Shown in pieces: positions 17,855 to 30,305 of a stretch of 64,000 bases of DNA. The position numbers and the translations under genes are program-made. Source of the DNA: Modicisalibacter xianhensis (GTDB lineage Bacteria; Pseudomonadota; Gammaproteobacteria; Pseudomonadales; Halomonadaceae); contig NZ_FOPY01000008.1 in NCBI RefSeq assembly GCF_900113605.1, forward strand, positions 124,001 through 188,000, written 5' to 3'. The notes beneath the pieces were generated by a model, which was given only the letters and a program-made list of their open reading frames with translations, searched no databases and was not told the origin of the DNA. Within the stretch, counting starts at the first letter, position 1. Every line of letters begins with the position of its first letter.

Positions 17855-18208
17855 TCACCCTGGCATGAACCAACCCAACTGGATCATGGCCATGTAGAGC
17901 CCGGTGCCGCCGATGATCGACAACAAGGCGTTGCGACGCCACAGGTGCAACATGGCTACAGTGACGGAGGCAAGGAGCAGCGGCAAGCCGTTTTCGCCTC
18001 CGTTCAGGCTTCCCTCCGCCAACGGTCGGAAGTGGCGCAACGCATAAAGCACCAGTATCAGCATGACCGCCGGAGGCAGGTAGCGCCCGAGATGAAGAAT
18101 CAATGGGTGCTCGGCATGCCGTGACAGTGCCACAAAAGGCAATACACGTGTCGCAAATGTCGCCAGGGCACAAACGGCAATGATCAATATCAGCATAGCG
18201 TGACTCAT
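17855..18208 (-). CDS. azlD: AzlD family branched-chain amino acid exporter subunit
   Basis: This is 117 residues of small hydrophobic protein with three to four membrane segments and an early TFATRVLPF motif typical of AzlD. With AzlC it forms a branched-chain amino acid (or related) exporter of the LIV-E type. Its start overlaps the azlC stop by 4 bp. Confidence 0.9.
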   Translation of the reverse strand: MSHAMLILIIAVCALATFATRVLPFVALSRHAEHPLILHLGRYLPPAVMLILVLYALRHFRPLAEGSLNGGENGLPLLLASVTVAMLHLWRRNALLSIIGGTGLYMAMIQLGWFMPG

Positions 18209-18945
18209 GCCTTGCCCTCCTGACCTCGATCAATCCACAGGTAATGCGCGAATAGCACCAGGCTGGTAGCGGCGATAGCCCCTAATAGCAAGTGTCGGTC
18301 AGGTAGCAGGACAATGGCACCGACTCCGACGATCAGTGCCACGAGAAAAGGCAGGGCCTCGCGCAACCGCCGTGCCTGCTCCAGGGTCAGTACGATGAAC
18401 AGGGCCGTGAGTGCGAACTCGATGCCACGGCTGTCGAACTCCAGCGTAGCGCCTGCCAGTGCACCGGCGAGAGTGCCAAGCACCCACCACAGATGGTTCA
18501 ATACACTGATACGCCACGCTGCTGCATGGTCATGACGCTCAAGATTCATGCGTTGCTGGCTGGTGAGCAGGGAATACGTCTCGTCGGTCAGGGCGAAGAT
18601 CAAGTAAGGCTTGCGCCAGCCTGCACCCTGAAAGCGCTTGAGCAGTGACAGCCCATAGAACAGATGACGAGAGTTGAGCATGAACGTGGCAACGGCAATC
18701 TCGACCAGGCCCGCATGATTGGCCAGCAACGTGACAGCAAGAAACTGTCCTGCCCCCGCATAGATGAACAACGACATAAGCAGGGATCCCCACCAGGGAT
18801 GGCCCAACTGCATGAAAAGAATGCCAAACGCTGCCCCCAGAGGAAGGTACCCGAACATGACAGGGACAGTTTGTAGCATGGCGTTGCGCCAATCGCTCAC
18901 ACGTAAAGACACAAGCGGATTCCTGTTAGCCTGGTAATCGCTCAT
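18205..18945 (-). CDS. azlC: AzlC family branched-chain amino acid permease
   Basis: This 246-residue membrane protein has the AzlC landmarks PLGAAFGI, YAGAGQFLAV and LNSRHLFYGLS, and about seven segments. ATG at 18945 is chosen; an in-frame reading to 19053 would overlap the preceding permease gene. It is coupled to azlD and lies 59 nt downstream of the permease gene on the same strand. Confidence 0.9.
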   Translation of the reverse strand: MSDYQANRNPLVSLRVSDWRNAMLQTVPVMFGYLPLGAAFGILFMQLGHPWWGSLLMSLFIYAGAGQFLAVTLLANHAGLVEIAVATFMLNSRHLFYGLSLLKRFQGAGWRKPYLIFALTDETYSLLTSQQRMNLERHDHAAAWRISVLNHLWWVLGTLAGALAGATLEFDSRGIEFALTALFIVLTLEQARRLREALPFLVALIVGVGAIVLLPDRHLLLGAIAATSLVLFAHYLWIDRGQEGKA

Positions 18946-19004
18946 GATATACGAACATGAGTGATTACTGGCATTTGACAGGAACTTCATCGGTCCCAGG
19001 CAGC

Positions 19005-20260
19005 TCAGGTCAGCCAATTGTGCGCAGCAAAGACCACTCCACAGAGCAACCAACCAATCAACGCATACGGAAGGTTCCAGCGCATGATGTCCTTGGCTTT
19101 CACACCATAACGTACGCTCAGTGCCAGGTTGCTGCCTGATAATGGGCTGCTACCGGTGCCCAGCGCCCAGCCCATCAGAAACATCATGCCCAACAATGTC
19201 GGGTCGGGTGACAATGGCGACAGCAGTGGTGCGAGCGTCGTGACACCAACCAGCGGATGAATGCCGACGAACGCCAGCGCCACGATAAGGCCCAGCAAGA
19301 GCCAGGCATGCCATTCACCAAACCGGGAAAAGGGCAGGTCAGGACCGCCCGGCCAGCTTGCCAGCATGGCGGCCAATCCACTGGATAGCACACCGGCAGC
19401 CAGAAACAGGGCAAATTGCGGAGCCAACCGGGGCAAACCCTCGTTGCATTGATCGCGTAGACGACTCAGCCGGTCGTTGCCCGGCATCAGGAGAATGGCA
19501 AAAAGGGGCGAGATGATGCTGATAATCAGGGGAATCGATAACCCTGGCCACCAGTGATGAATCAGGACCACTGACACGGCGAGCGTGCAGGGCAGAACCA
19601 AGGCATTCACCTGGAGGGGGAAGCCGATAAAGTCGCCCCCGACACGATAGGCATCCATGGCGACCAGGCCCAGAAGCAGGAAGGCGGCAGCCAGCCCCCA
19701 TGGCAGCAACGTCAGGAAATCGAGTCCGGGCGCGTAGGTCAGCGCCACCCCCATAGCAACGAAGAAAGGCGACCATGCTGCCGCAGCGGGGAAGGCGCGT
19801 CCCAGCACGATCATCTGCTGCCTGTCGAGTTGGCCACGACGCTGCATCCGATCGCCGAACAGAAAAAGCGCCGACATATTGATGACGGCCCCGAAGAGAT
19901 GAACGCCGAACAGCGTTCCCAGCAGGCTACCTTGTTGCCGTCGGGAGGAGGAGACAGAGGTATCGGAAGGGGTGGCTAGCGAGAGGAAACTGATTCCGGC
20001 AAACATCATCAGCAAGGTTTGATTGATCACCAGGGCGGAGAGCAGTGAATGGGGCGTATCATGAAAAAGCGCCACTACCCAGAACCCTACGCCTGCGCCC
20101 CCCAGCAGCAGGGCCTGTCGCCTTGAGGTACGTGGCAACTGCCGCCCGAGACGCAAAGTGGCAAACCAGCTCAAGGCGGCGGCGGGCCATATCGGCCAGT
20201 TCAGCAGGCTGCTGGCAACACTCAGCACCAGCATGGAAAGGATCAGTGCGCTCGAATACC

Positions 20261-20264
<4 letters not shown>
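19005..20264 (-). CDS. Multi-spanning membrane protein, putative transporter of unknown substrate
   Basis: This 419-residue, very hydrophobic protein has about ten to twelve membrane segments. A C-terminal GTGSSPLSGSNLALS stretch is reminiscent of substrate-binding hairpins in ion-transporter-superfamily carriers, but I do not recognise the family with certainty. It overlaps the DUF2069 gene by 4 bp, so it belongs to the arsC-wrbA-DUF2069 run and may be co-regulated with azlCD. The substrate is unknown. Confidence 0.75.
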
Positions 20265-21650
<1,386 letters not shown>

Positions 21651-21853
21651 CCACCTATGTCCTTAATTGGAATGACATCAGGGAAACTATCGTTGTATCA
21701 GACGATTGCGATCATTCTAAGCCGATACGACGGCACTCCACAACGCAACGGTTGTCTTACCGACTGGCGTGGCGACACGGCCGCTCGGCCTTGAGGGGTT
21801 CAGGATTGCCTCTGATAGTATGTAGTACTTGTCCATCTGCGGGAGGGCGTTGC

Positions 21854-22450
21854 ATGAACCGCTGCCTTGAACAGGATCTCGATTTTCGCAGCCTGATGGG
21901 AGACGAGGTCAGACCACTATCCAAGGGCCACGACAAAGCCGATGTCGAAACGACGCCCCGTTCGCCCAGTGAAGCGCAACTGGCCCGTAGAGCCAGTGCA
22001 GAAGAGGACGCGTCAACAAGCAATTTTCTCAGTGACGAATTCGTCGACCTGTTGCCTGAGCATGACCCCATCGAGTTTCGGCGCAACGGCATACAGACTG
22101 GGGTCCTCGAGCGACTGCGGCAGGGTGGTTATGCTCCCGAAGCACGTTTACACCTGCTTAAACAGCCTGTCCGCACCTGCCGAAGCGAACTGTTTACCTT
22201 CATTCAGGATGCTATTGCCCACGACCTGCGTTGCCTGCTCATCGTGCATGGCCGTGGCAAGGCCGTGGACAGCCATGCCAATGTTGTCCGCTCCTACGTG
22301 GCCAAATGGCTGTCCCAGTTCGAGGAAGTCCAGGCCTACTCCTCGGCCCAGCCCGCACATGGCGGAATCGGCGCGACTTATGTCATGCTGCGTAAGTCGG
22401 AGCGGGCCAGGGCGCGTAACCGTGAGCGCCAGCAAAAGCGGCGCGGTTGA
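21854..22450 (+). CDS. Smr-domain protein (putative nuclease)
   Basis: This is 198 residues. The charged N-terminus is followed by a C-terminal Smr domain (about 105-185) with the LRCLLIVHGRGKA motif, the hallmark HGxG loop. It resembles the stand-alone SmrA/YdaL-type endonucleases. ATG at 21854 has GGGAGGG upstream; the frame is open further upstream but that part overlaps arsC in antisense. It is divergent from arsC. Confidence 0.9.
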   Translation: MNRCLEQDLDFRSLMGDEVRPLSKGHDKADVETTPRSPSEAQLARRASAEEDASTSNFLSDEFVDLLPEHDPIEFRRNGIQTGVLERLRQGGYAPEARLHLLKQPVRTCRSELFTFIQDAIAHDLRCLLIVHGRGKAVDSHANVVRSYVAKWLSQFEEVQAYSSAQPAHGGIGATYVMLRKSERARARNRERQQKRRG

Positions 22451-22459
22451 CCCATAACG

Positions 22460-22493
22460 CGACAGCGCCGCCCAATGGGCGGCGCTGTCGTTT
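22460..22493 (+). terminator. Terminator after the Smr gene
   Basis: A perfect 14-bp stem, CGACAGCGCCGCCC with its complement, encloses a short loop (ATG in the centre) and is followed by TTT. It lies between the convergent smr-like and DUF934 genes and may serve both. Confidence 0.8.
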
Positions 22494-22533
22494 GTGGGAC
22501 TAGAGATCAAGGGCCAGTCTGATCAAATGCCAG

Positions 22534-23040
22534 TCAGCTCGTTTCACGCAGCCGACGCTCGAACATCGCCTCCCTGACGTCCACCCCGGGCTGGTAGCTG
22601 ACGCTGAACGCCCCAAGCGCACGCAAGGCATCGTCAAGATGCTGGTCTTCGCGCAGCGCCAAGGCATCGAAGCCACAGCGCGTCATGTAGAACAGCTGGT
22701 CGACCAGCACATCGCCGATTGCCCGGATCTCACCCTTGAAGCCATAACGCTCGCGCAACAACCGAGCCAGGGTGTAACCACGCCCATCGGTGAAGGCGGG
22801 AAAGTCGACGGCAACCAAGGGTGCCTTGGCAAGCTCCTCGGCAAGTGCCGGGGTCAGCTCCGTATCGCTAGGCAGCCACGGAGCCAGACCGTCATCATTG
22901 TCGTGCTCTTGCCATAACCTCAAGGGAACGATGGCCGGACGCTCGTCGGGAAGACTTTCCTCGTCGCGACACAGGCTCCAGGTATCACGTTCGGGCTGGC
23001 CCAACTTGATCAGCGTGGTTTCCGGTTGGCCGTTATGCAT
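22534..23040 (-). CDS. DUF934 family protein, sulfite reduction partner
   Basis: This 168-residue protein belongs to DUF934, which regularly accompanies single-subunit nitrite/sulfite reductases in proteobacteria and is thought to assist sulfite reduction. The conserved VDFPAFTDGRGYTLARLLRER segment lies in the centre. ATG at 23040 overlaps the reductase gene by 8 bp, implying coupling. Confidence 0.9.
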   Translation of the reverse strand: MHNGQPETTLIKLGQPERDTWSLCRDEESLPDERPAIVPLRLWQEHDNDDGLAPWLPSDTELTPALAEELAKAPLVAVDFPAFTDGRGYTLARLLRERYGFKGEIRAIGDVLVDQLFYMTRCGFDALALREDQHLDDALRALGAFSVSYQPGVDVREAMFERRLRETS

Positions 23041-24685
23041 ACACCCGCTCCTTGAAAGGCTTGATGCCGATACGACGGTAAGTGTCGAGGAAGCGTTCAT
23101 CTTCGTGACGCTGCTCGACGTATACCTGAAGCACCTTGTCGATGACGGCCGGCACATCCTCGCGGTAGAAGGAGGGGCCGAGGATCTTGCCGAGCGAAGC
23201 ATCGTCACGCGAGTTGCCACCCAGCGAGACCTGATAATATTCTTCGCCTTTCTTGTCGACACCAAGAATGCCGATATTGCCGACGTGGTGATGGCCGCAG
23301 GCGTTCATGCAACCGGAGATATTGAGGTCCAGCGGGCCGAGATCGTAGAGGTAATCCAAGTCGTCAAAGCGCTCCTGGATAGCCTGGGCGATGGGAATCG
23401 ACACGGCGTTGGCCAGGGCGCAGTAATCGCCGCCGGGGCAGCAGATGATGTCGCTGAGCGTGCCCACCGTGGGATTGGCCATACCCAGGTCCTGAAGCTT
23501 TTGCCACAACGCTTCGATCTCGTCCACGGGCACGTCGGAGAGCACCAGGTTCTGTTCATGCGTCACGCGCATTTCGCCGAAGCTGAATACGTCCGCCAGA
23601 TCGGCAATGGCATCCATCTGATCGGCCGTGACGTCGCCGGGGGCATGTTCTCTGCGTTTGAGCGAGAGCGTCACTGCCTTGTAGCCAGGCACGACGTGAT
23701 CGGTCACGTTATTGGTGACGAAGCGGGCGAATCCACGATCGTTCTGGCGCAGCTGCTCATAGGCTGCGATCGCAGCGTCGCTGACCTGGCGACGCTCAGG
23801 TTCGGGGAAGTGCGCGCGCGCTGCGTCGACAGCCGCCTGGGTCAGGGTCTGCGGTCCATCCTTGAGGTGGGCCCACTCTTCCTCGACACGACGGCGATAC
23901 TCCTCGATACCCAGTGCCTTGACGAGTATCTTGATACGCGCCTTGAACTTGTTATCGCGGCGACCGAACTGGTTGTAAACGCGGACGCAGGCCTCGAGGT
24001 AGGTCAGCAGATGCTGCCATGGCAGGTCCTCGCGAACTACATCGCCGACCATCGGTGTACGGCCCAGACCACCGCCGGCCAGCACGCGAGCGCGCAGCTC
24101 ACCCTTGTCGTTGTGCCATAGGCGCACCCCGATGTCGTGCACCTGAATCGCGGCGCGGTCGTGCTCCGCCCCGGTGACGGCAATCTTGAACTTGCGCGGC
24201 AGGTAGGCAAACTCGGGGTGCAGGGTCGACCACTGGCGAATCAGTTCGCACCAAGGGCGTGGATCTTCTACCTCATCCTTGGCGATACCGGCAAACTGGT
24301 CGCTCGTGGTATTGCGGATACAGTTGCCACTGGTCTGGATGGCATGCATCTGCACCTTAGCCAACTCCGCCAGGATATCGGGCACATCCTCGAGCTTCGG
24401 CCAGTTCAATTGCAGGTTCTGGCGGGTCGTGAAATGGCCATAACCCCGATCGTAACGTCGCGTGATGTCTGCCAATGTCCGCAATTGCCCACTGGACAGC
24501 ATGCCATAGGGGATGGCAATGCGCAGCATGGGGGCATGCCGCTGGATATACAGGCCGTTTTGCAAACGCAGGGGGCGGAACTCATCCTCACCCAACCGTC
24601 CCGCCAGATAGCGATCCATCTGGTCACGAAATTGGGCGACGCGTTCGTCTACGAGCGTCTGGTCGTAGGTGTCGTACCGATACAT
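23033..24685 (-). CDS. Nitrite/sulfite reductase hemoprotein (CysI-like)
   Basis: This 550-residue enzyme reduces sulfite to sulfide with siroheme and a [4Fe-4S] cluster. Cluster ligands are visible in CCPGGDYC (about 415) and SGCMNACGHH (about 455). The N-terminal ferredoxin-like half includes GHFTTRQNLQL. The partner DUF934 gene and the metH/tus context favour assimilatory sulfite over nitrite reduction. Two dyad sequences lie just upstream. Confidence 0.93.
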   Translation of the reverse strand: MYRYDTYDQTLVDERVAQFRDQMDRYLAGRLGEDEFRPLRLQNGLYIQRHAPMLRIAIPYGMLSSGQLRTLADITRRYDRGYGHFTTRQNLQLNWPKLEDVPDILAELAKVQMHAIQTSGNCIRNTTSDQFAGIAKDEVEDPRPWCELIRQWSTLHPEFAYLPRKFKIAVTGAEHDRAAIQVHDIGVRLWHNDKGELRARVLAGGGLGRTPMVGDVVREDLPWQHLLTYLEACVRVYNQFGRRDNKFKARIKILVKALGIEEYRRRVEEEWAHLKDGPQTLTQAAVDAARAHFPEPERRQVSDAAIAAYEQLRQNDRGFARFVTNNVTDHVVPGYKAVTLSLKRREHAPGDVTADQMDAIADLADVFSFGEMRVTHEQNLVLSDVPVDEIEALWQKLQDLGMANPTVGTLSDIICCPGGDYCALANAVSIPIAQAIQERFDDLDYLYDLGPLDLNISGCMNACGHHHVGNIGILGVDKKGEEYYQVSLGGNSRDDASLGKILGPSFYREDVPAVIDKVLQVYVEQRHEDERFLDTYRRIGIKPFKERVYA

Positions 24686-24719
24686 ACAGGCGTGTCCTGC
24701 TAGTCAGGGCGAAATGGGA

Positions 24720-24737
24720 TCTGTGCCGTGGCACAGA
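24720..24737. promoter_or_regulatory. Perfect palindrome in the sulfite reductase leader
   Basis: TCTGTGCC and GGCACAGA form perfect 8-bp arms separated by GT, centred about 43 nt upstream of the reductase start. It could be a repressor operator or an RNA hairpin in the 5' leader. The binding protein is unknown. Confidence 0.45.
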
Positions 24738-24753
24738 CCATACTCCGTTTCTT

Positions 24754-24772
24754 TTATTCTATGAAAGAATAA
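24754..24772. promoter_or_regulatory. AT-rich inverted repeat upstream of sulfite reductase
   Basis: TTATTCT and AGAATAA are 7-bp arms around a 5-nt spacer, within the AT-rich part of the 290-bp gap between the reductase and the MATE gene. This is the likeliest promoter area. A LysR-type activator such as CysB is a plausible but unproven partner. Confidence 0.35.
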
Positions 24773-24976
24773 ATAGGCATAGTTTTTAACATTACCGTTA
24801 TTACAGCACGAGCAGCCCAGAACTGGCTTGGCACGTTCATCTGAATAGCCGGTAGGGCACGGTCTCGGGGAGTCGAGCCGGAGCAATCTTCAATGATAAC
24901 GAATGACAGGAATGACAGGTAGTTCATTGATAAGCACGCGACTGCCAGGCAGAAGCGGTCGAGCGAGAGCATCACG

Positions 24977-26302
24977 CTAGATGCTCACCATCTGCCAGCG
25001 GCGACGTTGCCAGATGAGCACGAACCATAGCGAATTCAGGCAACGGTAACCGAGCTGGACCCACCAGACTCCGACCAGGCCATGCTCCTGTACCACCCCC
25101 ACCCACCAGGCCAAGGGCAGGAAAATCAGCCACTGCGAACACAGGGTAACCGCCATGACCGTACGATTGGCGCCTGCTCCCAGCAACGCCTGGCCCAAAA
25201 CGATTGCGGCGGCATCCAGCACGATCATGATGGCGGTCAGGCGCAGCGGTAACCGTCCCATGGCAATGAGATCGGCATTGTGAAGAAAGAACGCAAGTAT
25301 GGCATCGGGAAACAGCACCATCGGCATGGCCAGCAGGGCCAGGCAAGCCCACGCGACATGAACCACGTCCCACCCCCAGCGATGTGCATCGTCCGGTGTC
25401 TCCCTGCCCAGGGCCTGGCCTACCAGGCTCATTGCCGCGAGTCCCAGTCCGACACCGGGAAGGATCATCAGCAACGATAGATTGACCAGCACATGGCCAA
25501 CCGCCACGCTCGCGGTACCAATCATTCCAAGAATCCAGAACAGTACGGCGTAGCCTCCCGCAAACCATACCTGTTGCGTCGAATGCGGAATTGCCAGGCG
25601 CAGCGTGGCAAGCAACTCCTTGCGCGGTGGCCACGGCCGGGTAGCGCTGTCGGACTTCAGGTGAAGGCGGCTATAGCAGCCCCACAGCGCCAACCCACAG
25701 AACAGGGCGACGGCAGTGCCTGCTCCCGCCCCGGCAGCGCCCATCCGGGGCAGGCCGATGCCATAGATCAACGCGACACTGGCAACCACATTGATGACGT
25801 GCATGGCCAGAATAATGCGCAGGTATATACCGGTCTGCTGAATGCCATTCCAGAAGCCCCGGAAGCAGAAGATCATCGCGACCGGCAACAGCGCCGTCAC
25901 TCGCCAGCGAAAATACTCGACGGCAACCGCCTGCACCTCGGCCTGCTGAGTGATCAGCCCCAGCAGGCGAGGCGCCTGCCACAAGCAAAGCGCTGTAAGG
26001 GGCAACGCCACGAGTAGTGCAATCAGCAAGCCTGCGTGCAGGGCAATTGCACGTTCCGCCAGGTTGTCCTCACCGTGACGGCGGGCGGTCTGGGCCTGTA
26101 CGCTGGAAGACAAGCCGAACAGCAGGGCGGTCACCAGGAATATGGCATAACCGCCAATACCCACCCCCGCCAGAGCGACTTCGCCCAGCGTGCCGACCAA
26201 TGCCGCATCGATCAGGTTGATCAGGCTTTGCGAGAGCATGGCGCCGATGATCGGTAGCGCCAGCTTGAGGATGATCTGACTGCGAGAGCTTTCCGGCAGC
26301 AT
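24977..26302 (-). CDS. MATE family multidrug/toxic compound exporter
   Basis: This 441-residue protein has twelve predicted membrane segments in two similar halves. The N-terminal ALPIIGAMLSQSLINLIDAALVGTLG motif region is typical of MATE (DinF/NorM-like) cation-coupled exporters. The substrate cannot be told from sequence. It follows metH on the same strand, separated by a hairpin. Confidence 0.9.
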   Translation of the reverse strand: MLPESSRSQIILKLALPIIGAMLSQSLINLIDAALVGTLGEVALAGVGIGGYAIFLVTALLFGLSSSVQAQTARRHGEDNLAERAIALHAGLLIALLVALPLTALCLWQAPRLLGLITQQAEVQAVAVEYFRWRVTALLPVAMIFCFRGFWNGIQQTGIYLRIILAMHVINVVASVALIYGIGLPRMGAAGAGAGTAVALFCGLALWGCYSRLHLKSDSATRPWPPRKELLATLRLAIPHSTQQVWFAGGYAVLFWILGMIGTASVAVGHVLVNLSLLMILPGVGLGLAAMSLVGQALGRETPDDAHRWGWDVVHVAWACLALLAMPMVLFPDAILAFFLHNADLIAMGRLPLRLTAIMIVLDAAAIVLGQALLGAGANRTVMAVTLCSQWLIFLPLAWWVGVVQEHGLVGVWWVQLGYRCLNSLWFVLIWQRRRWQMVSI

Positions 26303-26318
26303 GAATGTTCTCGAATGG

Positions 26319-26340
26319 TTGGCCCGCTCAAGCGGGCCAA
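26319..26340 (-). terminator. Hairpin between metH and the MATE gene
   Basis: TTGGCCCGCT (26319-26328) and AGCGGGCCAA (26331-26340) form a perfect 10-bp stem about 65 nt past the metH stop. The T-run is poor, so termination may be partial. Confidence 0.55.
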
Positions 26341-26405
26341 CTGACAGGAACGGCTAACGAGGGCAGGTGCCGTAACTTGCTGGACGAGCACGCATCGTGC
26401 CGAGC

Positions 26406-29400
26406 CTAGGCGTCCGGATCGTAGGACAGCACCGGTGACAGCCAGCGCTCAAGTTCCGTGACGCTCATTCGCTTGCGACCGGCCAGCACATCGACCTGAT
26501 CACGTGTGATCTTGCCGGTCGAGAAGTACTTCGACTGCGGATGCGAGAAATACCAGCCCGAAACTGCGGCAGCAGGCCACATGGCAAAGCTGTCGGTCAG
26601 CGTCATTCCCGCGTTGTCTTCGGCCTGCAGCATCCTGAACAGGGCGGCTTTCTCGGTATGGTCGGGGCAGGCCGGATACCCCGGGGCCGGGCGGATCCCT
26701 TGATATTTCTCGGCAATCAGTTCGGTATTGTCGAGGGCTTCGTCGGGCACATAGCCCCAGTATTCCTTGCGCACCCGCTCGTGCATCCGCTCGGCGAAGG
26801 CTTCCGCCAGCCGGTCGGCCAGCGCCTTGACCATGATGGCGTTGTAGTCGTCGCCGGCTTCCTCGTAGCGCTTGGCGAGTTCATCTGCACCATGGCCGGT
26901 GGTCACCGCGAAAGCGCCGACCCAATCCGCTTTCCCACTTGCCTTGGGTGCAACGAAGTCGGCCAGGCTGTAACAGATGCCGTCACGGTTCTTGGTGGTC
27001 TGCTGTCGGATGTGGTTCAGACGCTCCATGACCGTTTCGCGGCTGTTGTCGGCATATACCTCGATGACATCGTCATCGACGCTGTTGGCCGGCCACATAC
27101 CGATGACCCCACGTGCGGTAATGTGCTTCTCGTCGATCAGCTTGCGCAGCATGACCTGCGCATCGTCGAACAGGTTGCGCGCTGCCTCGCCGACCACCTC
27201 GTCCTCGAGGATCTTGGGGTACTTGCCGGCCAGTTGCCAGCTCATGAAGAAAGGCGTCCAGTCGATGCGCTCGAGGAGCTCCTCGAGATCGTAATCGTCG
27301 AATACCTTGAGGCCGGTGAAGGCGGGGGCCGGGGGCGTATAGTCGTCCCAGCCCGGGTCGAAGCGCCTCTCACGCGCCTCGGCATAGCTCAGGTCGGCGG
27401 CCTTGGGCCGGCGCCTGGCGTTGCGCTCGCGCACTTTCACGTACTCGTCGCGAATCTCGGCGGTATATGCCTCCTTGAGACCGGGTGACAGCAAGCGACC
27501 TGCCACACCGACGGCACGCGAGGCATCGGTGACATAAATCACGGGATGTTCGTACTGCGGCTCGATCTTGACGGCCGTGTGCGCCTTGGACGTGGTGGCA
27601 CCGCCAATCAACAGGGGAACATCGAACCCTTGACGCTGCATCTCCTTGGCGACGTGGACCATCTCGTCCAGTGACGGCGTGATCAGCCCTGACAGGCCGA
27701 TAATGTCGGCCTGCTGCTCACGGGCTGTCTGGAGAATCTTTTCCGCCGGCACCATGACGCCAAGATCGATGACCTCATAGTTGTTGCACTGCAGGACCAC
27801 ACCGACGATGTTCTTCCCGATATCATGAACATCACCCTTGACGGTCGCCATGACGATCTTTCCCTTGGCCTGGGAGTCTTCACTCTTCTCGGCCTCGATA
27901 TAGGGAATCAGGTACGCCACGGCCTGTTTCATGACACGTGCCGATTTGACGACCTGGGGCAGGAACATCTTGCCGGCTCCGAACAGATCGCCGACCACGT
28001 TCATGCCATCCATCAGTGGCCCTTCGATGACCTCGATGGGGCGCACGGCACGTTGGCGGGCCTCTTCGGTATCTTCCTCGATATAACTGGTCACGCCTTT
28101 GACCAGGGCATGCTCGATACGCTTTTCGACCGGCCAACTGCGCCACTCGAGGTCTTCCTTCCTGGCGCCGCCACTACCGTCGCCCTTGTACCGCTCGGCC
28201 AGATCGAGCAGGCGCTCGGTGGCGTCGTCTCGCCGGTTGAGCACCACGTCCTCGACCGCGTCGCGCAATTCAGCAGGCAGGTCGTCATAGACGGCCAACT
28301 GGCCGGCGTTGACGATTCCCATGGTCAGGCCGGCCTTGATAGCGTGGTAGAGAAATACCGAGTGGATTGCCTCGCGCACCGTGTTGTTGCCACGAAAAGA
28401 GAACGACACGTTGGATACGCCACCGGAGACCATGGCATGCGGAAGATGTTCGCGGATCCAGCGGGTCGCCTCGATGAAGTCGACGGCGTAGTTGTTGTGC
28501 TCATCGATACCAGTGGCGATGGCAAAGATGTTCGGGTCGAAGATGATATCTTCGGCGGGAAAGCCGATCTCGTCGACCAGCAGACGGTAGGCGCGTTCGC
28601 AGATTTCGGTCTTGCGGGCAAAAGTGTCGGCCTGACCGGCTTCGTCGAAGGCCATCACCACCACGGCAGCACCGAAGCGACGGCAGGCCAGGGCCTGCTC
28701 GCGGAATGCCTCCTCGCCCTCCTTGAGAGAAATCGAGTTGACGACCGCCTTGCCCTGGATGCATTTCAGGCCAGCCTCGAGAATCTCCCACTTCGACGAG
28801 TCGACCATGATAGGCACGCGGGAAATGTCCGGCTCCGACGCCACGAGGTTGAGGAAGTGGACCATCGCCTCCTGGGAGTCGAGCATCCCCTCGTCCATGT
28901 TGATGTCGATCACCTGGGCGCCGTTCTCGACCTGCTCGAGAGCCACCTCCAGCGCCGTGGTGAAATCCTCTTCCTTGATCAGACGCTTGAAGCGCGCGGA
29001 ACCCGTCACGTTGGTACGTTCGCCGACGTTGACGAATAACGAATCGGCCTCGATGTTGAACGGTTCCAGGCCGGACAAACGACACGCGCGCGGTCGCTCG
29101 GGCACCTGACGAGGAGCGACGCCATCGACGGCATCGCGAATCGCGGCAATGTGTTCAGGTGTGGTACCGCAGCAACCGCCAATGATGTTGAACAGCCCGC
29201 TTTGGGCAAATTCGCCAACGATCGCCGCCATTTCGTCGGGGCTTTGATCGTACTCCCCGAACTCGTTGGGCAGTCCCGCGTTGGGGTGGGCCGAAACGAA
29301 AGTGTCAGCCTTGGCCGACAACTCCTCGAGATAAGGACGCAACTCTTCGGCGCCAAGGGCGCAGTTCAGGCCGATTGACATCGGCTGGGCGTGGCGAACG

Positions 29401-30134
29401 GAGTTCCAGAAGGCTTCGGTGGTCTGACCGGACAGCGTTCGTCCCGAGGCATCGGTAATCGTGCCGGAGATCATCACCGGCAGACGCTGGCCACGGTCGG
29501 CAAAAAGCTCTTCCAGCGCATAGATGGCCGCCTTGGCATTCAGCGTATCGAAGATAGTTTCGATCAGAATGACGTCGGCGCCACCCTCGATCAGTGCATC
29601 GGCCGCTTCATAGTAATTTTCGCGCAGTGCATCGAAGGTAACGTTGCGCTTGGCCGGGTCGTTGACATCGGGTGAGAGGGAGGCCGTGCGGCTGGTCGGG
29701 CCTAGCACGCCGGCAACGTAGCGGGGCACGCCGGTCTCTTCGGCGACGTTGTCGCATACTTGCCGTGCCAGACGCGCCGATTCCCGGTTGAGTTCGACGA
29801 CCAGGCTTTCCATGCCGTAATCGGCCTGTGACAGGCGCGTACTGTTGAAGGTGTTGGTCTCGATGATGTCCGCACCGGCAAGCAGATAATCGCGATGAAT
29901 CCGGCGCACCAGGTCCGGCTGGGTCAGTGCCAGCAGGTCATTGTTGCCCTGAAGCTGCGAGGGCCAGTCGCTGAAACGCTCGCCACGGAATTCCTCTTCG
30001 CTCAGCCTGGCATTCTGAAGCATGGTTCCCATGCCGCCATCGAGAATTATGATCCGGCGGGCGAGCGACTCCTTGAGAGTGGCGGGCAGGGGAATGCGCT
30101 TCAGCGAAGCGGGAAGTTGCGTGTCAACAGCCAT
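26406..30134 (-). CDS. metH: Cobalamin-dependent methionine synthase
   Basis: This 1242-residue enzyme transfers a methyl group from methyltetrahydrofolate through cobalamin to homocysteine. Domains in order: homocysteine-binding (about 25-345, zinc cysteines in GLNCALGAE and GGCCGTTP), pterin-binding (about 370-630), B12 cap and Rossmann (about 660-910, DVHDIGKN with the axial His), and reactivation domain (about 920-1242, [12 protein letters not shown]). The length matches E. coli MetH (1227). No cobalamin riboswitch was seen in the 225-nt leader. It is divergent from nfuA. Confidence 0.97.
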   Translation of the reverse strand: MAVDTQLPASLKRIPLPATLKESLARRIIILDGGMGTMLQNARLSEEEFRGERFSDWPSQLQGNNDLLALTQPDLVRRIHRDYLLAGADIIETNTFNSTRLSQADYGMESLVVELNRESARLARQVCDNVAEETGVPRYVAGVLGPTSRTASLSPDVNDPAKRNVTFDALRENYYEAADALIEGGADVILIETIFDTLNAKAAIYALEELFADRGQRLPVMISGTITDASGRTLSGQTTEAFWNSVRHAQPMSIGLNCALGAEELRPYLEELSAKADTFVSAHPNAGLPNEFGEYDQSPDEMAAIVGEFAQSGLFNIIGGCCGTTPEHIAAIRDAVDGVAPRQVPERPRACRLSGLEPFNIEADSLFVNVGERTNVTGSARFKRLIKEEDFTTALEVALEQVENGAQVIDINMDEGMLDSQEAMVHFLNLVASEPDISRVPIMVDSSKWEILEAGLKCIQGKAVVNSISLKEGEEAFREQALACRRFGAAVVVMAFDEAGQADTFARKTEICERAYRLLVDEIGFPAEDIIFDPNIFAIATGIDEHNNYAVDFIEATRWIREHLPHAMVSGGVSNVSFSFRGNNTVREAIHSVFLYHAIKAGLTMGIVNAGQLAVYDDLPAELRDAVEDVVLNRRDDATERLLDLAERYKGDGSGGARKEDLEWRSWPVEKRIEHALVKGVTSYIEEDTEEARQRAVRPIEVIEGPLMDGMNVVGDLFGAGKMFLPQVVKSARVMKQAVAYLIPYIEAEKSEDSQAKGKIVMATVKGDVHDIGKNIVGVVLQCNNYEVIDLGVMVPAEKILQTAREQQADIIGLSGLITPSLDEMVHVAKEMQRQGFDVPLLIGGATTSKAHTAVKIEPQYEHPVIYVTDASRAVGVAGRLLSPGLKEAYTAEIRDEYVKVRERNARRRPKAADLSYAEARERRFDPGWDDYTPPAPAFTGLKVFDDYDLEELLERIDWTPFFMSWQLAGKYPKILEDEVVGEAARNLFDDAQVMLRKLIDEKHITARGVIGMWPANSVDDDVIEVYADNSRETVMERLNHIRQQTTKNRDGICYSLADFVAPKASGKADWVGAFAVTTGHGADELAKRYEEAGDDYNAIMVKALADRLAEAFAERMHERVRKEYWGYVPDEALDNTELIAEKYQGIRPAPGYPACPDHTEKAALFRMLQAEDNAGMTLTDSFAMWPAAAVSGWYFSHPQSKYFSTGKITRDQVDVLAGRKRMSVTELERWLSPVLSYDPDA

Positions 30135-30305
30135 GGTCAGCGATCATCTCCAGCGACTAGTCGGTTTGGCTCAGGCACATTTCCGAGGCATCGGAACGGC
30201 TTCCGGGGCCCTGCGGGGGCCAGCCTGTTTGCGGGTAATGCTACCAGAAAAGCGCCTGGAACGGGGCAGCCCCAAGAAAGACCGAGTATTTAGGTCAGGA
30301 TTGAG

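Noticed and set aside
22790-24121. A 443-residue plus-strand frame opposite sulfite reductase and DUF934
   Set aside because: It spans two intact minus-strand genes and has no family features.
26541-29039. Long open frames on the plus strand opposite metH (315 and 404 residues)
   Set aside because: They lie wholly antisense to a full-length MetH with all catalytic motifs; their composition is that of GC-rich antisense readings and they match no family.
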